Source: [Leptolyngbya] sp. JSC-1 (GTDB lineage Bacteria; Cyanobacteriota; Cyanobacteriia; Elainellales; Elainellaceae). From it: DNA of 64,000 bases. Position numbers and translations under genes: made by a program. The notes below the pieces were generated by a model. The model saw only the letters and a program-made list of their open reading frames with translations, did no database searches and was not told the origin of the DNA. Position 1 is the stretch's first letter; every line of letters begins with the position of its first letter. Positions 54,564-62,511 of this stretch are shown in pieces. The DNA lies in contig KL662191.1 of the NCBI GenBank assembly GCA_000733415.1, positions 5,206,341-5,270,340 on the forward strand, read 5' to 3'.

Positions 54564-55073
54564 CTAATAGACCCAGGGAATCAGCTTTTTCACCCGCTGC
54601 CGATACTCCGAGTAGTCTGGGTATTTCTGGCTCAGCCAGCTTTCTTCCTGATTGGCTTTGAAGTTGAAGAAAACAAACAGCAGCAGCATCGCCACAAAAT
54701 GGGAGAGGCTGAGTTGCCCAATTGCATAGGCTTTAGCTGCTAAGGTGACACCACTGTATAACGGATGGCGAACAACACTGTAGATGCCGGTCTGAACGAG
54801 TTCTCCCTCTGGTTTAGGATAGGGCAACGGCGTTAGATTACTGCCCAAATCTACCAACCCCTTACCGATCAAAACCAGCGCCAATAGGAATAGGACACCG
54901 GCTAAGGCCCACACGCCATAGAGCAACGGCGGTTCAATTCTTAGCCAAGCGGGGCGGTACACTGGCAGCAGCACATAGCCAAGCATGAGGATGGCCTGTA
55001 CCAGTACCCAATATTCCCCTCGCTCGCCCTTCCAGCTTGCAGAATGAAAGCCCCAATCTGATAGTTGTTTCAT
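54564..55073 (-). CDS. Isoprenylcysteine methyltransferase (ICMT/PEMT-like) family membrane protein
   Basis: A 169-aa protein with four membrane segments and the ICMT-family signature LVQTGIYSVVRHPLYSG, which binds S-adenosylmethionine. It is followed by NFKANQEESWLSQKYPDYSEYRQRV and LIPWV at the C terminus. Bacterial members methylate small amines, phospholipids or are uncharacterised; the substrate is unknown. Nearby 55074-55096 carries TTTCATAGTTGTTTTATAGTTG duplications. Confidence 0.83.
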   Translation of the reverse strand: MKQLSDWGFHSASWKGERGEYWVLVQAILMLGYVLLPVYRPAWLRIEPPLLYGVWALAGVLFLLALVLIGKGLVDLGSNLTPLPYPKPEGELVQTGIYSVVRHPLYSGVTLAAKAYAIGQLSLSHFVAMLLLFVFFNFKANQEESWLSQKYPDYSEYRQRVKKLIPWVY

Positions 55074-55118
55074 AGTTGTTTTATAGTTGTTTCATAGTGA
55101 CCTATCTTTTTAATTGGC

Positions 55119-55582
55119 CTAACCGCTTGCCTTCAGCACTTGTTCAGCGGTCAAGGTTAGATCCGGAAACAGCGGGGAGATAATGCGCTCATTACCTTGA
55201 TACCTGCCGATTTGCACATAAATGCCATTTTGAGCTGCTAGCACCGTGATGGCCTGTAGTGTTGGGTCAATTAGCTAGTATTCTAAAACACCTAATTTCT
55301 GGTACTGTTCGCGCTTGCGAGATCGGGAATGCAAGTTCTGGGGTCACCGTCCTGCAAAACGGGTACTTCCACCTCACAGCTATGGGGGCGAATTAACCGA
55401 GCCGCAACGAAGCCTGTGTTGACAAACAGTAGAAATAAACAATTGGCGATCCAATCATTAGATTCCGATTCTGGTGGCAAGGCTCGTAATTCTCCATTCA
55501 CATACTCAAATCGCCCGTCTGGTAGACTGTCTGGTTCCAGGCTGAGGTAGTCCTCAAAGGTAATTTTTAGGGCTTGAGTCAT
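55119..55582 (-). pseudogene. Uma2-family (DUF820) endonuclease pseudogene
   Basis: The first ~88 codons are normal Uma2 (FEDYLSLEPDSLPDGRFEYVNGELRALPPES, SCEVEVPVLQDGDPRTCIPDL). Immediately after PDL the frame shifts, and the ~50-residue stretch that normally holds the catalytic EVxS...RDY...K core is missing. The C-terminal part follows in another frame: QYQKLGVLEY, a TAG where Trp is expected, then LIDPTLQAITVLAAQNGIYVQIGRYQG and the family-typical PDLTLTAEQVL. Internal deletion plus nonsense mutation make this a decayed copy. Uma2 genes are abundant in cyanobacteria. Confidence 0.8.
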
Positions 55583-55777
55583 AGCGTTGCACGAAGAACA
55601 AAGGCTAGGAAGGCTTCAACGTCATGCATCCAGTCTAATACCGATTTCTAGTCTGGAATCTGCGATTTGCAATCCCAACCGATCGGAGGATGCGACAGAA
55701 TGACAAATTGTTCACAGTAAAGCCAATAGACTGGGTGTATTGTACTGACCGTTGGTCACAACAGCGGGAGTCGGCTT

Positions 55778-57013
55778 GTGAAACTGGGACGGTGGATTGG
55801 CTTGTTGGTGCTGCTCGTCGCCCTTTATTTGGTGTGGCGGATTCGGCAAGTGCTGCTGCTGATTTTTACCGCCATGATCCTGACGATTCCGTTGAACCGG
55901 CTAGTCAAGCGCTGGCAGCAGTTGGGAATGCGGCGGGGAATCGCTAACCTGCTGGCTTTCCTGACCTTGCTGACGTTCCTGCTATTGTTTGGCGGTTTGA
56001 TTGTACCGCCGCTTGTAGAGCAGGGACAGCGCCTGATTCAACTCGTGGGTTTGGCGTTAGAGCGATTGCTGGTTTGGCTGCTTCAGCTCCAGTCCCAATT
56101 GCCAGAGGTGTGGCGTCCTGTGTCGGCCAACAGTTGGACTCAGCAAGCCCAGCTTCTGCTTGGCTGGATCGTGGATCATTTCTTTGCCTTGTTTTCCGAT
56201 CTGCTGACGCTGCTGCTGCATGGACTGTTGGTGCTAGTGCTGACCGTGATGCTACTAGCCAATCCGGCAGCCTATCGGCGTGGTGCAATTCGTCTGGTTC
56301 CGGCATTTTATCGCGAGCGAGTGGATACCGTGCTGGCTGAATGTGAACGTAAGTTAGCCATCTGGATGCAGATCACGCTTTGGGAAATGCTGGCGGTAGG
56401 ACTAGCAACGGCGGTGGTCCTGGGCTTGCTGCGGGTGCCTCTGGTGCTCACAAATGCAGCTATTGCTGGTTTCCTGGAAATCATTCCGCACTTGGGTGTA
56501 TTCCTGAGTTTGATTCCTCCGGTCGCGGCGGCTTGGCTCAGTTCTCCGGAAAAGGCGATTGCCGTTGTGGTGCTCTATTTAGTGATCCAGATCGGCAAAT
56601 ATCAACTTCTGCATCCCTTCCTGCATCGTCAAGTTCTATCTAACAACGTCATTTCTCGTTCCGGGCATCGCAGCTTTCCTCCAGTCCCGCTAACAGCCCC
56701 GCTAACAGCCACTCGGGCAGCCACTCAGGAAGATAGCCTACGGCAGAAAACCATAGACCAAACTGCTCAGCCACCAGGGGCACTTCTCCCAGCCCTGCTG
56801 CTGCTGGCTCAACTCAGCCTTGCCTTTTTCTGCGGCTTGACGGGGCTGCTGCTGGCCGTACCGCTTGTGATTGTGGCTCAGGTTTGGGTGCGGGCAGTGC
56901 TGACGGATCACTCAAAGGGACGGCAAATGGACCGAGATCTAGCAGCCAGAGAGTGCACCACAAACGGGGACGAGTTCAACAGCCTAGCTGGCAGCAAATC
57001 CAAACAGATCTGA
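55778..57013 (+). CDS. AI-2E/PerM family transporter with C-terminal insertion
   Basis: A 411-aa polytopic protein of the AI-2 exporter/PerM superfamily. It shows two N-terminal helices ending IFTAMILTIPLNRLVKRWQQLGMRRGIANLL, an extracytoplasmic amphipathic region, then LRVPLVLTNAAIAGFLEIIPHLGVFLSLIPPVAAAWL. Between IGKYQLLHPFLHRQVLS and the last two helices (LLALLLAQLSLAFF-type) is a ~50-residue Pro/Thr/Ser-rich insertion absent from usual members. The start is GTG at 55778. The substrate is unknown. Confidence 0.85.
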   Translation: MKLGRWIGLLVLLVALYLVWRIRQVLLLIFTAMILTIPLNRLVKRWQQLGMRRGIANLLAFLTLLTFLLLFGGLIVPPLVEQGQRLIQLVGLALERLLVWLLQLQSQLPEVWRPVSANSWTQQAQLLLGWIVDHFFALFSDLLTLLLHGLLVLVLTVMLLANPAAYRRGAIRLVPAFYRERVDTVLAECERKLAIWMQITLWEMLAVGLATAVVLGLLRVPLVLTNAAIAGFLEIIPHLGVFLSLIPPVAAAWLSSPEKAIAVVVLYLVIQIGKYQLLHPFLHRQVLSNNVISRSGHRSFPPVPLTAPLTATRAATQEDSLRQKTIDQTAQPPGALLPALLLLAQLSLAFFCGLTGLLLAVPLVIVAQVWVRAVLTDHSKGRQMDRDLAARECTTNGDEFNSLAGSKSKQI

Positions 57014-57119
57014 ATCGGTCAAGCCTAGATTGTCGAATTGGCAGCAGATAGTAGAGGATAGAAATTAGAAAATTATTAAAAAAGATTAAGCGTGGTTGTA
57101 GAAATAAGGCAATAGGGAT

Positions 57120-58286
57120 ATGGCACTGGGTAAAGGCATCAAGCTTCGACAAGGATGGCTAGTAGCGGCAATGACTGGATTGATCGCGCTAGGTGTGACT
57201 GGCTTTGGGTTGGTCAGACTGCTAGGAGAGCGAACAGCTCAGGCTCCGGTAGAGGAAGCAGCCCCCGTACCGCAGCGGGTCGAGGTTGTGGCCTTAGGGC
57301 GATTGGAACCGCAGGGAGAGGTGATTCGCATTGGGGGGCCATTGAACGAGCGCATCCAGCGCTTGCTGGTGAAACAGGGCGATTTGGTCAAGGCCGGTGA
57401 CGTGCTGGCCTATCTGGAGAGTCACGACGAACGCAAAGCCGAGCGAGACTACGCCGCCACCCAGGTTGCCGAAGCCGAGCAGCGACTGCGAGCCACTACC
57501 GCCTATGGGCAAACCCAAATCCAGGAAGCCCAAACCCGCGTCCAGCAGGCCCAACTGCCCGGTGCCGCCGAAATCGAGGCCCAGCAAGCCAGAATCCGCG
57601 AACTAGAAGCCACTTTAGACCTCGCCAATCAAGACCTAGCGCGACTCCAATCCCTCTACGACCAAGGAGCCATCTCCCGGCAGGAACTTGACCAGCAGCT
57701 CACCGAAGTGCGGCAAGCCCAAGAGCAGCTCAACAATGCCCAAGCCAGCCTCAGCCGCATCGAAGCCCGCTGGCGCACCGAAATCCAAAACGCTCAAGCC
57801 CAACTGCGCTCCGAGCAGGCAAACTTACCGCTGTCCCAAGCTCAAGTTGCCGTCGAATCGGCCCAGCGCAACCTCCAGCTCGCCCAGGCTAAACTCGACC
57901 GCACGATTATCCGTGCTCCCAGAGATGGCCGCGTCCTCAAAATCATCACGCAGGCCGGCGAAGCGATTGGCGAAACCGGCATCCTCGATTTAGGCGATAC
58001 CCGTCAGATGTACGCCGTCGCCGAAGTTTACGAAACCGATGTCAACCTAGTCAAAGTCGGCCAACCCGCCACCATCACCAGCCGCAACGGTGCCTTCGAC
58101 CAACCCCTGACTGGCACCGTCTCTGACATCGGCTGGCAGATCTTCAAAAACAACGTCCTAGACGATGACCCCGCCGCCAACGCCGATGCCCGCGTCGTCG
58201 AAGTCAAAATCCGCCTCGACAACAGCCAACCCGTCGAAGCCCTCACCAACCTACAAGTCGATGTCCGCATCAACGTCGAAAATTAA
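57120..58286 (+). CDS. devB: DevB-like membrane fusion protein
   Basis: A 388-aa HlyD-family periplasmic adaptor. It has one N-terminal membrane segment (about 13-33), a biotinyl-lipoyl-like half-motif (VVALGRLEPQGEVIRIGG), a long Gln/Ala-rich coiled-coil hairpin (about 105-245), a second lipoyl part (TIIRAPRDGRVLKIITQAGEAIGETGILDLG) and a beta-barrel. It links an inner-membrane ABC exporter to a TolC-type outer-membrane pore. First gene of the operon devB-devC-devC-devA; a TolC gene is not in the window. Confidence 0.92.
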   Translation: MALGKGIKLRQGWLVAAMTGLIALGVTGFGLVRLLGERTAQAPVEEAAPVPQRVEVVALGRLEPQGEVIRIGGPLNERIQRLLVKQGDLVKAGDVLAYLESHDERKAERDYAATQVAEAEQRLRATTAYGQTQIQEAQTRVQQAQLPGAAEIEAQQARIRELEATLDLANQDLARLQSLYDQGAISRQELDQQLTEVRQAQEQLNNAQASLSRIEARWRTEIQNAQAQLRSEQANLPLSQAQVAVESAQRNLQLAQAKLDRTIIRAPRDGRVLKIITQAGEAIGETGILDLGDTRQMYAVAEVYETDVNLVKVGQPATITSRNGAFDQPLTGTVSDIGWQIFKNNVLDDDPAANADARVVEVKIRLDNSQPVEALTNLQVDVRINVEN

Positions 58287-58354
58287 CTCCTCCCCATCTC
58301 CCCCACCCCCCACCCCATGCGCTTCGCGCAGACTTCGCCAACCACCCCTCCCCC

Positions 58355-59497
58355 ATGAAAACCCCCCTCGCCTGGCTCAACCTCGTTCACGAAAAAACGC
58401 GCCTGCTAGTAGCAATCGCGGGTGTGGCCTTTGCGGTGATTTTAGTTTTCATGAATTTGGGCTTTTTGGGATCGCTGGCTAAGGCTGCTTCGATGATCTA
58501 TAGCCAGTTGAATGCGGAGGTGTATCTGGTTTCGCCCCAAACGTTGGAAATCAGTACCACGAAGGCATTTCCGATTGAACGGCTCTACCAAGCGGCTGGC
58601 ATTGCCGGAGTCGAGCGGGTAATGCCGCTGTATACGGGCTATCTGCAATGGCGCAACCCCGAAACACGCACCAATCGGTCTATCTTTGTCTATGGCATCA
58701 ACCCAAACGATCCGGTGTTTGTTTCTCCAGAAATCCAGTCGCCTGAGAATCAAGCAGCCCTGCGGCGTCCCGATACGGCCCTGATCGATCGATTGTCGCG
58801 TCCAGAGTTTGGCCCGCAAACGACCGGCACCGTCACTGAAGTCGATCGGCGTCAGCTCACGATTGGCGGCCAGTATACCTTGGGAGGCGGTTTCGCGGCA
58901 GACGGCACCCTGATCATGAGCGATCAAAACTTTCGTCGCTTTTTTGATCCATTTCCGCTGCGGTTGATCAGCCTCGGCTTGGTAAAACTACAACCCGGTG
59001 CCGATGTCGAACAGGTGGCTGCCGAACTGCGCCGAACTCTGCCCGAAGATGTGCTGGTGCTGACCCGCCCCCAAATCATTCAACGCGAACGCGATTACTG
59101 GATTGGTACTACTTCTACCGGCTTTATCTTTGGTATGGGCGTAATCGTATCCTGTATCGTTGGCGTTGTGATTGTCTATCAAATTCTCTACACCGATATT
59201 TCCGATCACATGAAACAATACGCGACGCTGAAGGCAATGGGCTACCGCAGTCAGTTTCTGTTTTGGACGGTGGTTCAAGAAGCAGTGATTTTAGCGGTGT
59301 TAGGCTATATTCCGGGTTTTGCCATTTCTCTGGGACTTTACGAACTCACCCTGCGGGCTACCAACGGCGGCTTACCAATCGGCATGGAATTAGGGCGAGC
59401 CGTGCATGTGCTGCTGTTGACAATTGGCATGTGCAGCCTGTCGGCTCTGGTCTCGGTGCGGAAAGTGATTGTAGCCGATCCAGCGGAGGTGTTTTGA
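58355..59497 (+). CDS. devC: DevC-like ABC exporter permease, copy 1
   Basis: A 380-aa MacB/FtsX-type permease: an N-terminal helix after PLAWLNLVHEKTRLLVAIAGVAFAVILVFMNLGF, a large periplasmic domain, and three C-terminal helices (IVGVVIVYQILYTDISDHMKQYATLKAMGY, TVVQEAVILAVLGYIPGF). It ends VRKVIVADPAEVF. DevC exports glycolipids or similar lipids with DevA and DevB. Its stop overlaps the start of the second devC by one base. Confidence 0.92.
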   Translation: MKTPLAWLNLVHEKTRLLVAIAGVAFAVILVFMNLGFLGSLAKAASMIYSQLNAEVYLVSPQTLEISTTKAFPIERLYQAAGIAGVERVMPLYTGYLQWRNPETRTNRSIFVYGINPNDPVFVSPEIQSPENQAALRRPDTALIDRLSRPEFGPQTTGTVTEVDRRQLTIGGQYTLGGGFAADGTLIMSDQNFRRFFDPFPLRLISLGLVKLQPGADVEQVAAELRRTLPEDVLVLTRPQIIQRERDYWIGTTSTGFIFGMGVIVSCIVGVVIVYQILYTDISDHMKQYATLKAMGYRSQFLFWTVVQEAVILAVLGYIPGFAISLGLYELTLRATNGGLPIGMELGRAVHVLLLTIGMCSLSALVSVRKVIVADPAEVF

Positions 59498-60663
59498 TGC
59501 GACGACGCACGCCTCTAGCCTGGGCGAATCTCACCTACGAGCGGCGACGGTTACTGACGGCAATTGCTGGCGTCTCGTTTGCGGTGCTGCTAATGTTCAT
59601 GTTTCGTGGCTTTGAAAATGCTCTCTACGATAGTCAGGTGCAGTTACTGAAGCTGCTGAATGGCGATGTGGTCGTGATCAGCAAACTAAAGCTGAACATG
59701 TTTGTGCCCGAACAATTTGCCCGCCGCCGGCTGTACCAAGCTCAGGCCTATGACGGAGTGGAGCAAGCCTATCCGCTCTACACCACCACCGCCTACTGGA
59801 AAAATCCCGAAACCAAACGCATTCGTCCACTGCGGGTGCTGGCCTTTAATCCGCAAGACCCGGTACTGCCGCTGCCTGGAATCCTAGCCCACCAGGAGCA
59901 GTTGCATTTGCCCTGGACCGCCCTAATCGATGACCGCTCCCGTCCGGAAGTGGGTCCCACCGAGGCGGGCATTGTCACCGAACTGGCCGAACAGCAGGTG
60001 CGTCTGGTTGGCACCTTTAGCCTGGGTACCGATTTTGCCTCCGGTAACGGCAACATCGTAATGAGCGACCAAAACTTTTTGCGCTATTTTGGCGCACTGG
60101 GACCCGATGAAGACCGCCGCACGCTTAATACGGTCGATGTCGGCCTGCTCAAACTAGCGTCGGGTGCAAATGTAGAGGCGGTGGCTCAAGCCTTGCGGAA
60201 TCAGCTTCCTAAGGATATAAAAGTCCTGACCAAGGCTGAATTTGTCCAGCAGGAGCGGGACTATTGGCGCAACAATACCAGCATTGGCTTTGTGTTTTCC
60301 CTCTTGGCGACGATGAGCTTTATTGTCGGGATTATTCTGGTGTACCAAATCCTCTACACTGACGTTGCCGAACATTGGGCAGAATACGCGACTCTCAAGG
60401 CGATGGGATACTCGAATTGGTACCTGTTGGGAATTGTGCTGCAAGAAGCAATTATTCTGGCTGTGATTGGATTTATTCCCGGCTTTTTGATCAGCTGGGC
60501 GCTCTATCAGCTAACGATGAATGCCACTGGCCTGCTAATGCAGATGACAATAGCGCGAGTGATAAACTTATTCATCGCTACTACAATCATGTGCTTAATC
60601 TCTGGCACAATTGCCGTGCGCAAAGTCCAAGCCACCGATCCGGCAGAAGTTTTTGGATCCTAA
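59497..60663 (+). CDS. devC: DevC-like ABC exporter permease, copy 2
   Basis: A 388-aa paralogue of the preceding gene with the same layout: RRTPLAWANLTYERRRLLTAIAGVSFAVLLMFMFRGF, periplasmic domain, IILVYQILYTDVAEHWAEYATLKAMGY, ending VRKVQATDPAEVFGS. ATG at 59497 overlaps the previous stop (TGATG). Two different DevC subunits suggest a heteromeric permease. Confidence 0.93.
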   Translation: MRRRTPLAWANLTYERRRLLTAIAGVSFAVLLMFMFRGFENALYDSQVQLLKLLNGDVVVISKLKLNMFVPEQFARRRLYQAQAYDGVEQAYPLYTTTAYWKNPETKRIRPLRVLAFNPQDPVLPLPGILAHQEQLHLPWTALIDDRSRPEVGPTEAGIVTELAEQQVRLVGTFSLGTDFASGNGNIVMSDQNFLRYFGALGPDEDRRTLNTVDVGLLKLASGANVEAVAQALRNQLPKDIKVLTKAEFVQQERDYWRNNTSIGFVFSLLATMSFIVGIILVYQILYTDVAEHWAEYATLKAMGYSNWYLLGIVLQEAIILAVIGFIPGFLISWALYQLTMNATGLLMQMTIARVINLFIATTIMCLISGTIAVRKVQATDPAEVFGS

Positions 60664-60674
60664 GGAGTGTCAGC

Positions 60675-60734
60675 ATGAGCCAATCCATGAGTCAATCCAT
60701 GAGTCAATCCATGAGTCAATCCATGAGCCAATTA
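60675..60734. repeat. 12-bp tandem repeat at the devA start
   Basis: Five units of ATGAG(T/C)CAATCC, the last ending differently. Each carries an in-frame ATG, giving the protein an (MSQS)n leader. Confidence 0.95.
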
Positions 60735-61508
60735 GTTGGATCAACGACGCTGGAGACAAACTCTGATCCAAACGCCTATGCGGTGCAAATCCGTGGATTA
60801 AACTACTATTTCGGTCAAGGCGATTTACGCAAACAGGTCTTGTTTGATATTGATCTCGATCTGCTTAAGGGCCAGATTGTGATCATGACGGGTCCTTCCG
60901 GCTCTGGTAAAACCACCCTACTGACGCTAATCGGCGCGTTGCGCACCGTGCGGGAGGGCAGCCTCAAGGTATTGGGCCAGGAAATTGTCGGTCTCAGCAG
61001 AGCTGAACTCGTGAATGTGCGCCGCAATATTGGCTTTATTTTTCAGGCTCATAATTTGTTTGATTCGCTAACCGCAGCCCAAAATGTAGAAATGGCGGTA
61101 GAACTGCTTGATGAATGGGGTGATAAACGCCAAAAAGCCATCGAAATGCTGAGCCAGCTTGGTTTGGCCGACCGGGTAGACTACAAGCCCAGCGCCCTTT
61201 CTGGCGGCCAAAAGCAGCGAGTCGCAATTGCCCGTGCCCTCGTCAACCAGCCCGCCCTGATTCTGGCCGATGAACCCACCGCCGCCCTCGACAAAAAATC
61301 TGGCCGGGAAGTAGTGACGTTGATGCAACAACTTGCCAAACAAGAAGGCCGCACGATTCTAATGGTGACGCACGATAACCGAATTCTGGATGTAGCCGAC
61401 CGCATCATCACCTTAGTCGATGGCCGCCTCGAAACCGACGATAACCTAGAAAACTTTGTCAACACCCATGATCCAAAGAGCCTGGATCGCCGCATGTTTA
61501 TGATGTGA
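60675..61508 (+). CDS. devA: DevA-like ABC exporter ATPase
   Basis: A 277-aa ABC ATPase: Walker A GPSGSGKTT, Q-loop FIFQAHNLF, signature LSGGQKQRVAIARAL, Walker B LILADEPTAALD and H-loop MVTHD. The start region is unusual. After AAGGAG at 60662-60667 come five in-frame ATG codons at 60675, 60687, 60699, 60711 and 60723, produced by a 12-bp tandem repeat (MSQS units). The first has ideal spacing. Last gene of the dev operon; it overlaps the WD40 gene 3' end by 11 bp on the other strand. Confidence 0.93.
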   Translation: MSQSMSQSMSQSMSQSMSQLVGSTTLETNSDPNAYAVQIRGLNYYFGQGDLRKQVLFDIDLDLLKGQIVIMTGPSGSGKTTLLTLIGALRTVREGSLKVLGQEIVGLSRAELVNVRRNIGFIFQAHNLFDSLTAAQNVEMAVELLDEWGDKRQKAIEMLSQLGLADRVDYKPSALSGGQKQRVAIARALVNQPALILADEPTAALDKKSGREVVTLMQQLAKQEGRTILMVTHDNRILDVADRIITLVDGRLETDDNLENFVNTHDPKSLDRRMFMM

Positions 61509-62511
61509 TGCGGTACGAAGAGGTAGATGCAACGGCTCCCAATGCTTGCAGCGAAACTTTTTGGGCTGCGGTTAAACTTTTTGCTCCGGCAATAATCATG
61601 CCTTCGTAGGGGCGGGGGCAGCGCAGCGTGATTGGTTCAGCTTCAGGCTGCCAGACTTTAATGGTTTCATCCTGACTGCTGCTTAAAAGGATTTCATCAT
61701 TCATGGTTTGAGCCAGTGACCAGACCCAGTGTTGATGTCCTTCTAGAACAGTTGTGCATTCGCCAGTGTGAACGTTCCAGATCCGAATGGTTTGATCGGC
61801 ACTGCTGCTGATTAAACGATCGCCGCTGGCGCTAAACAAGAGGGATAGAACTTGGCTTTTGTGTCCCGTGAATGTATAAATGCATTCTCCAGCCGCGACA
61901 TCCCACAATTTGACTGTATGATCATCTCCACCTGTGGCGAAATAGCGACTATCTGGACTGAAGACAACCGCCCAAACTCGATTCAGATGTGCTCTTAGGG
62001 TATTGAGGCACTGACCCGTTTGGGGATGCCACAGTTTAATCGTTTGCTCATAGCCACCGCTGACTAACCGCCTGCCGTCGGGGCTGAAGGCAACTGATAA
62101 AACAGAGCTAGTATGTTCTTTCAGCGTATAAACACAATCGCCGGTATTGACATCCCACAGTTTCACAGTATGGTCATAGCTGGCGCTAGCAAGTTGCTGG
62201 CTGTTGGGGTGAAAGGCAATCGCCCAGACCCAGCTCGTATGACCCTGCAACACCTTCAAGCACTGCCCCGTGTTGGGATTCCAGAGCCGGATCGTAGCAT
62301 CTGGGCTGGCGCTGGCTAGGAGCTGCTGATTCGAGCTAAAGGTAACGGATAGGACTCGTCCCGTGTGCCCCCGTAGGGTGCGGAAGGGGTGAGGGGTGAG
62401 GGGTGAGGGGTGAGGGGTGAGGGGTGAGGGGTGGAGGGTTGAAATCCCAGAGTTTGATGGTTTGGTCTTCATGACCGCTGGCAAGTAGGTGCTGGGTTGG
62501 GCTGAGGGCAA
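61498..62511 (-). CDS. 3' segment of the split NB-ARC/WD40 protein (six WD blades)
   Basis: After the heptamer repeat this frame encodes six WD40 blades: TIRLWNP, TVKLWDV, TIKLWHP, TVKLWDV, TIRIWNV and TIKVWQP. The C terminus RCPRPYEGMIIAGAKSLTAAQKVSLQALGA resembles the ending of cyanobacterial NB-ARC-WD40 proteins. The apparent starts (62511 or 62472) lie out of frame inside the preceding WD40 coding region and encode a repeat-derived Pro-rich leader, so this is best read as the downstream part of one gene with 62336-64000. Together the two parts have 14 blades, equal to two seven-bladed propellers. Confidence 0.85.
   Translation of the reverse strand: MPSAQPSTYLPAVMKTKPSNSGISTLHPSPLTPHPSPLTPHPFRTLRGHTGRVLSVTFSSNQQLLASASPDATIRLWNPNTGQCLKVLQGHTSWVWAIAFHPNSQQLASASYDHTVKLWDVNTGDCVYTLKEHTSSVLSVAFSPDGRRLVSGGYEQTIKLWHPQTGQCLNTLRAHLNRVWAVVFSPDSRYFATGGDDHTVKLWDVAAGECIYTFTGHKSQVLSLLFSASGDRLISSSADQTIRIWNVHTGECTTVLEGHQHWVWSLAQTMNDEILLSSSQDETIKVWQPEAEPITLRCPRPYEGMIIAGAKSLTAAQKVSLQALGAVASTSSYRITS

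Noticed and set aside
59263..59496. Upstream extension of the second devC frame
   Set aside because: It overlaps the end of the first devC in another frame; the TGATG junction gives the start at 59497.
60375..60674. Upstream extension of the devA frame
   Set aside because: It is the antiphase reading of the second devC gene; AAGGAG and ATG at 60675 define the true start.
62385..62433. CRISPR-like direct repeats
   Set aside because: The units are contiguous 7-mers without spacers; it is a simple tandem array.
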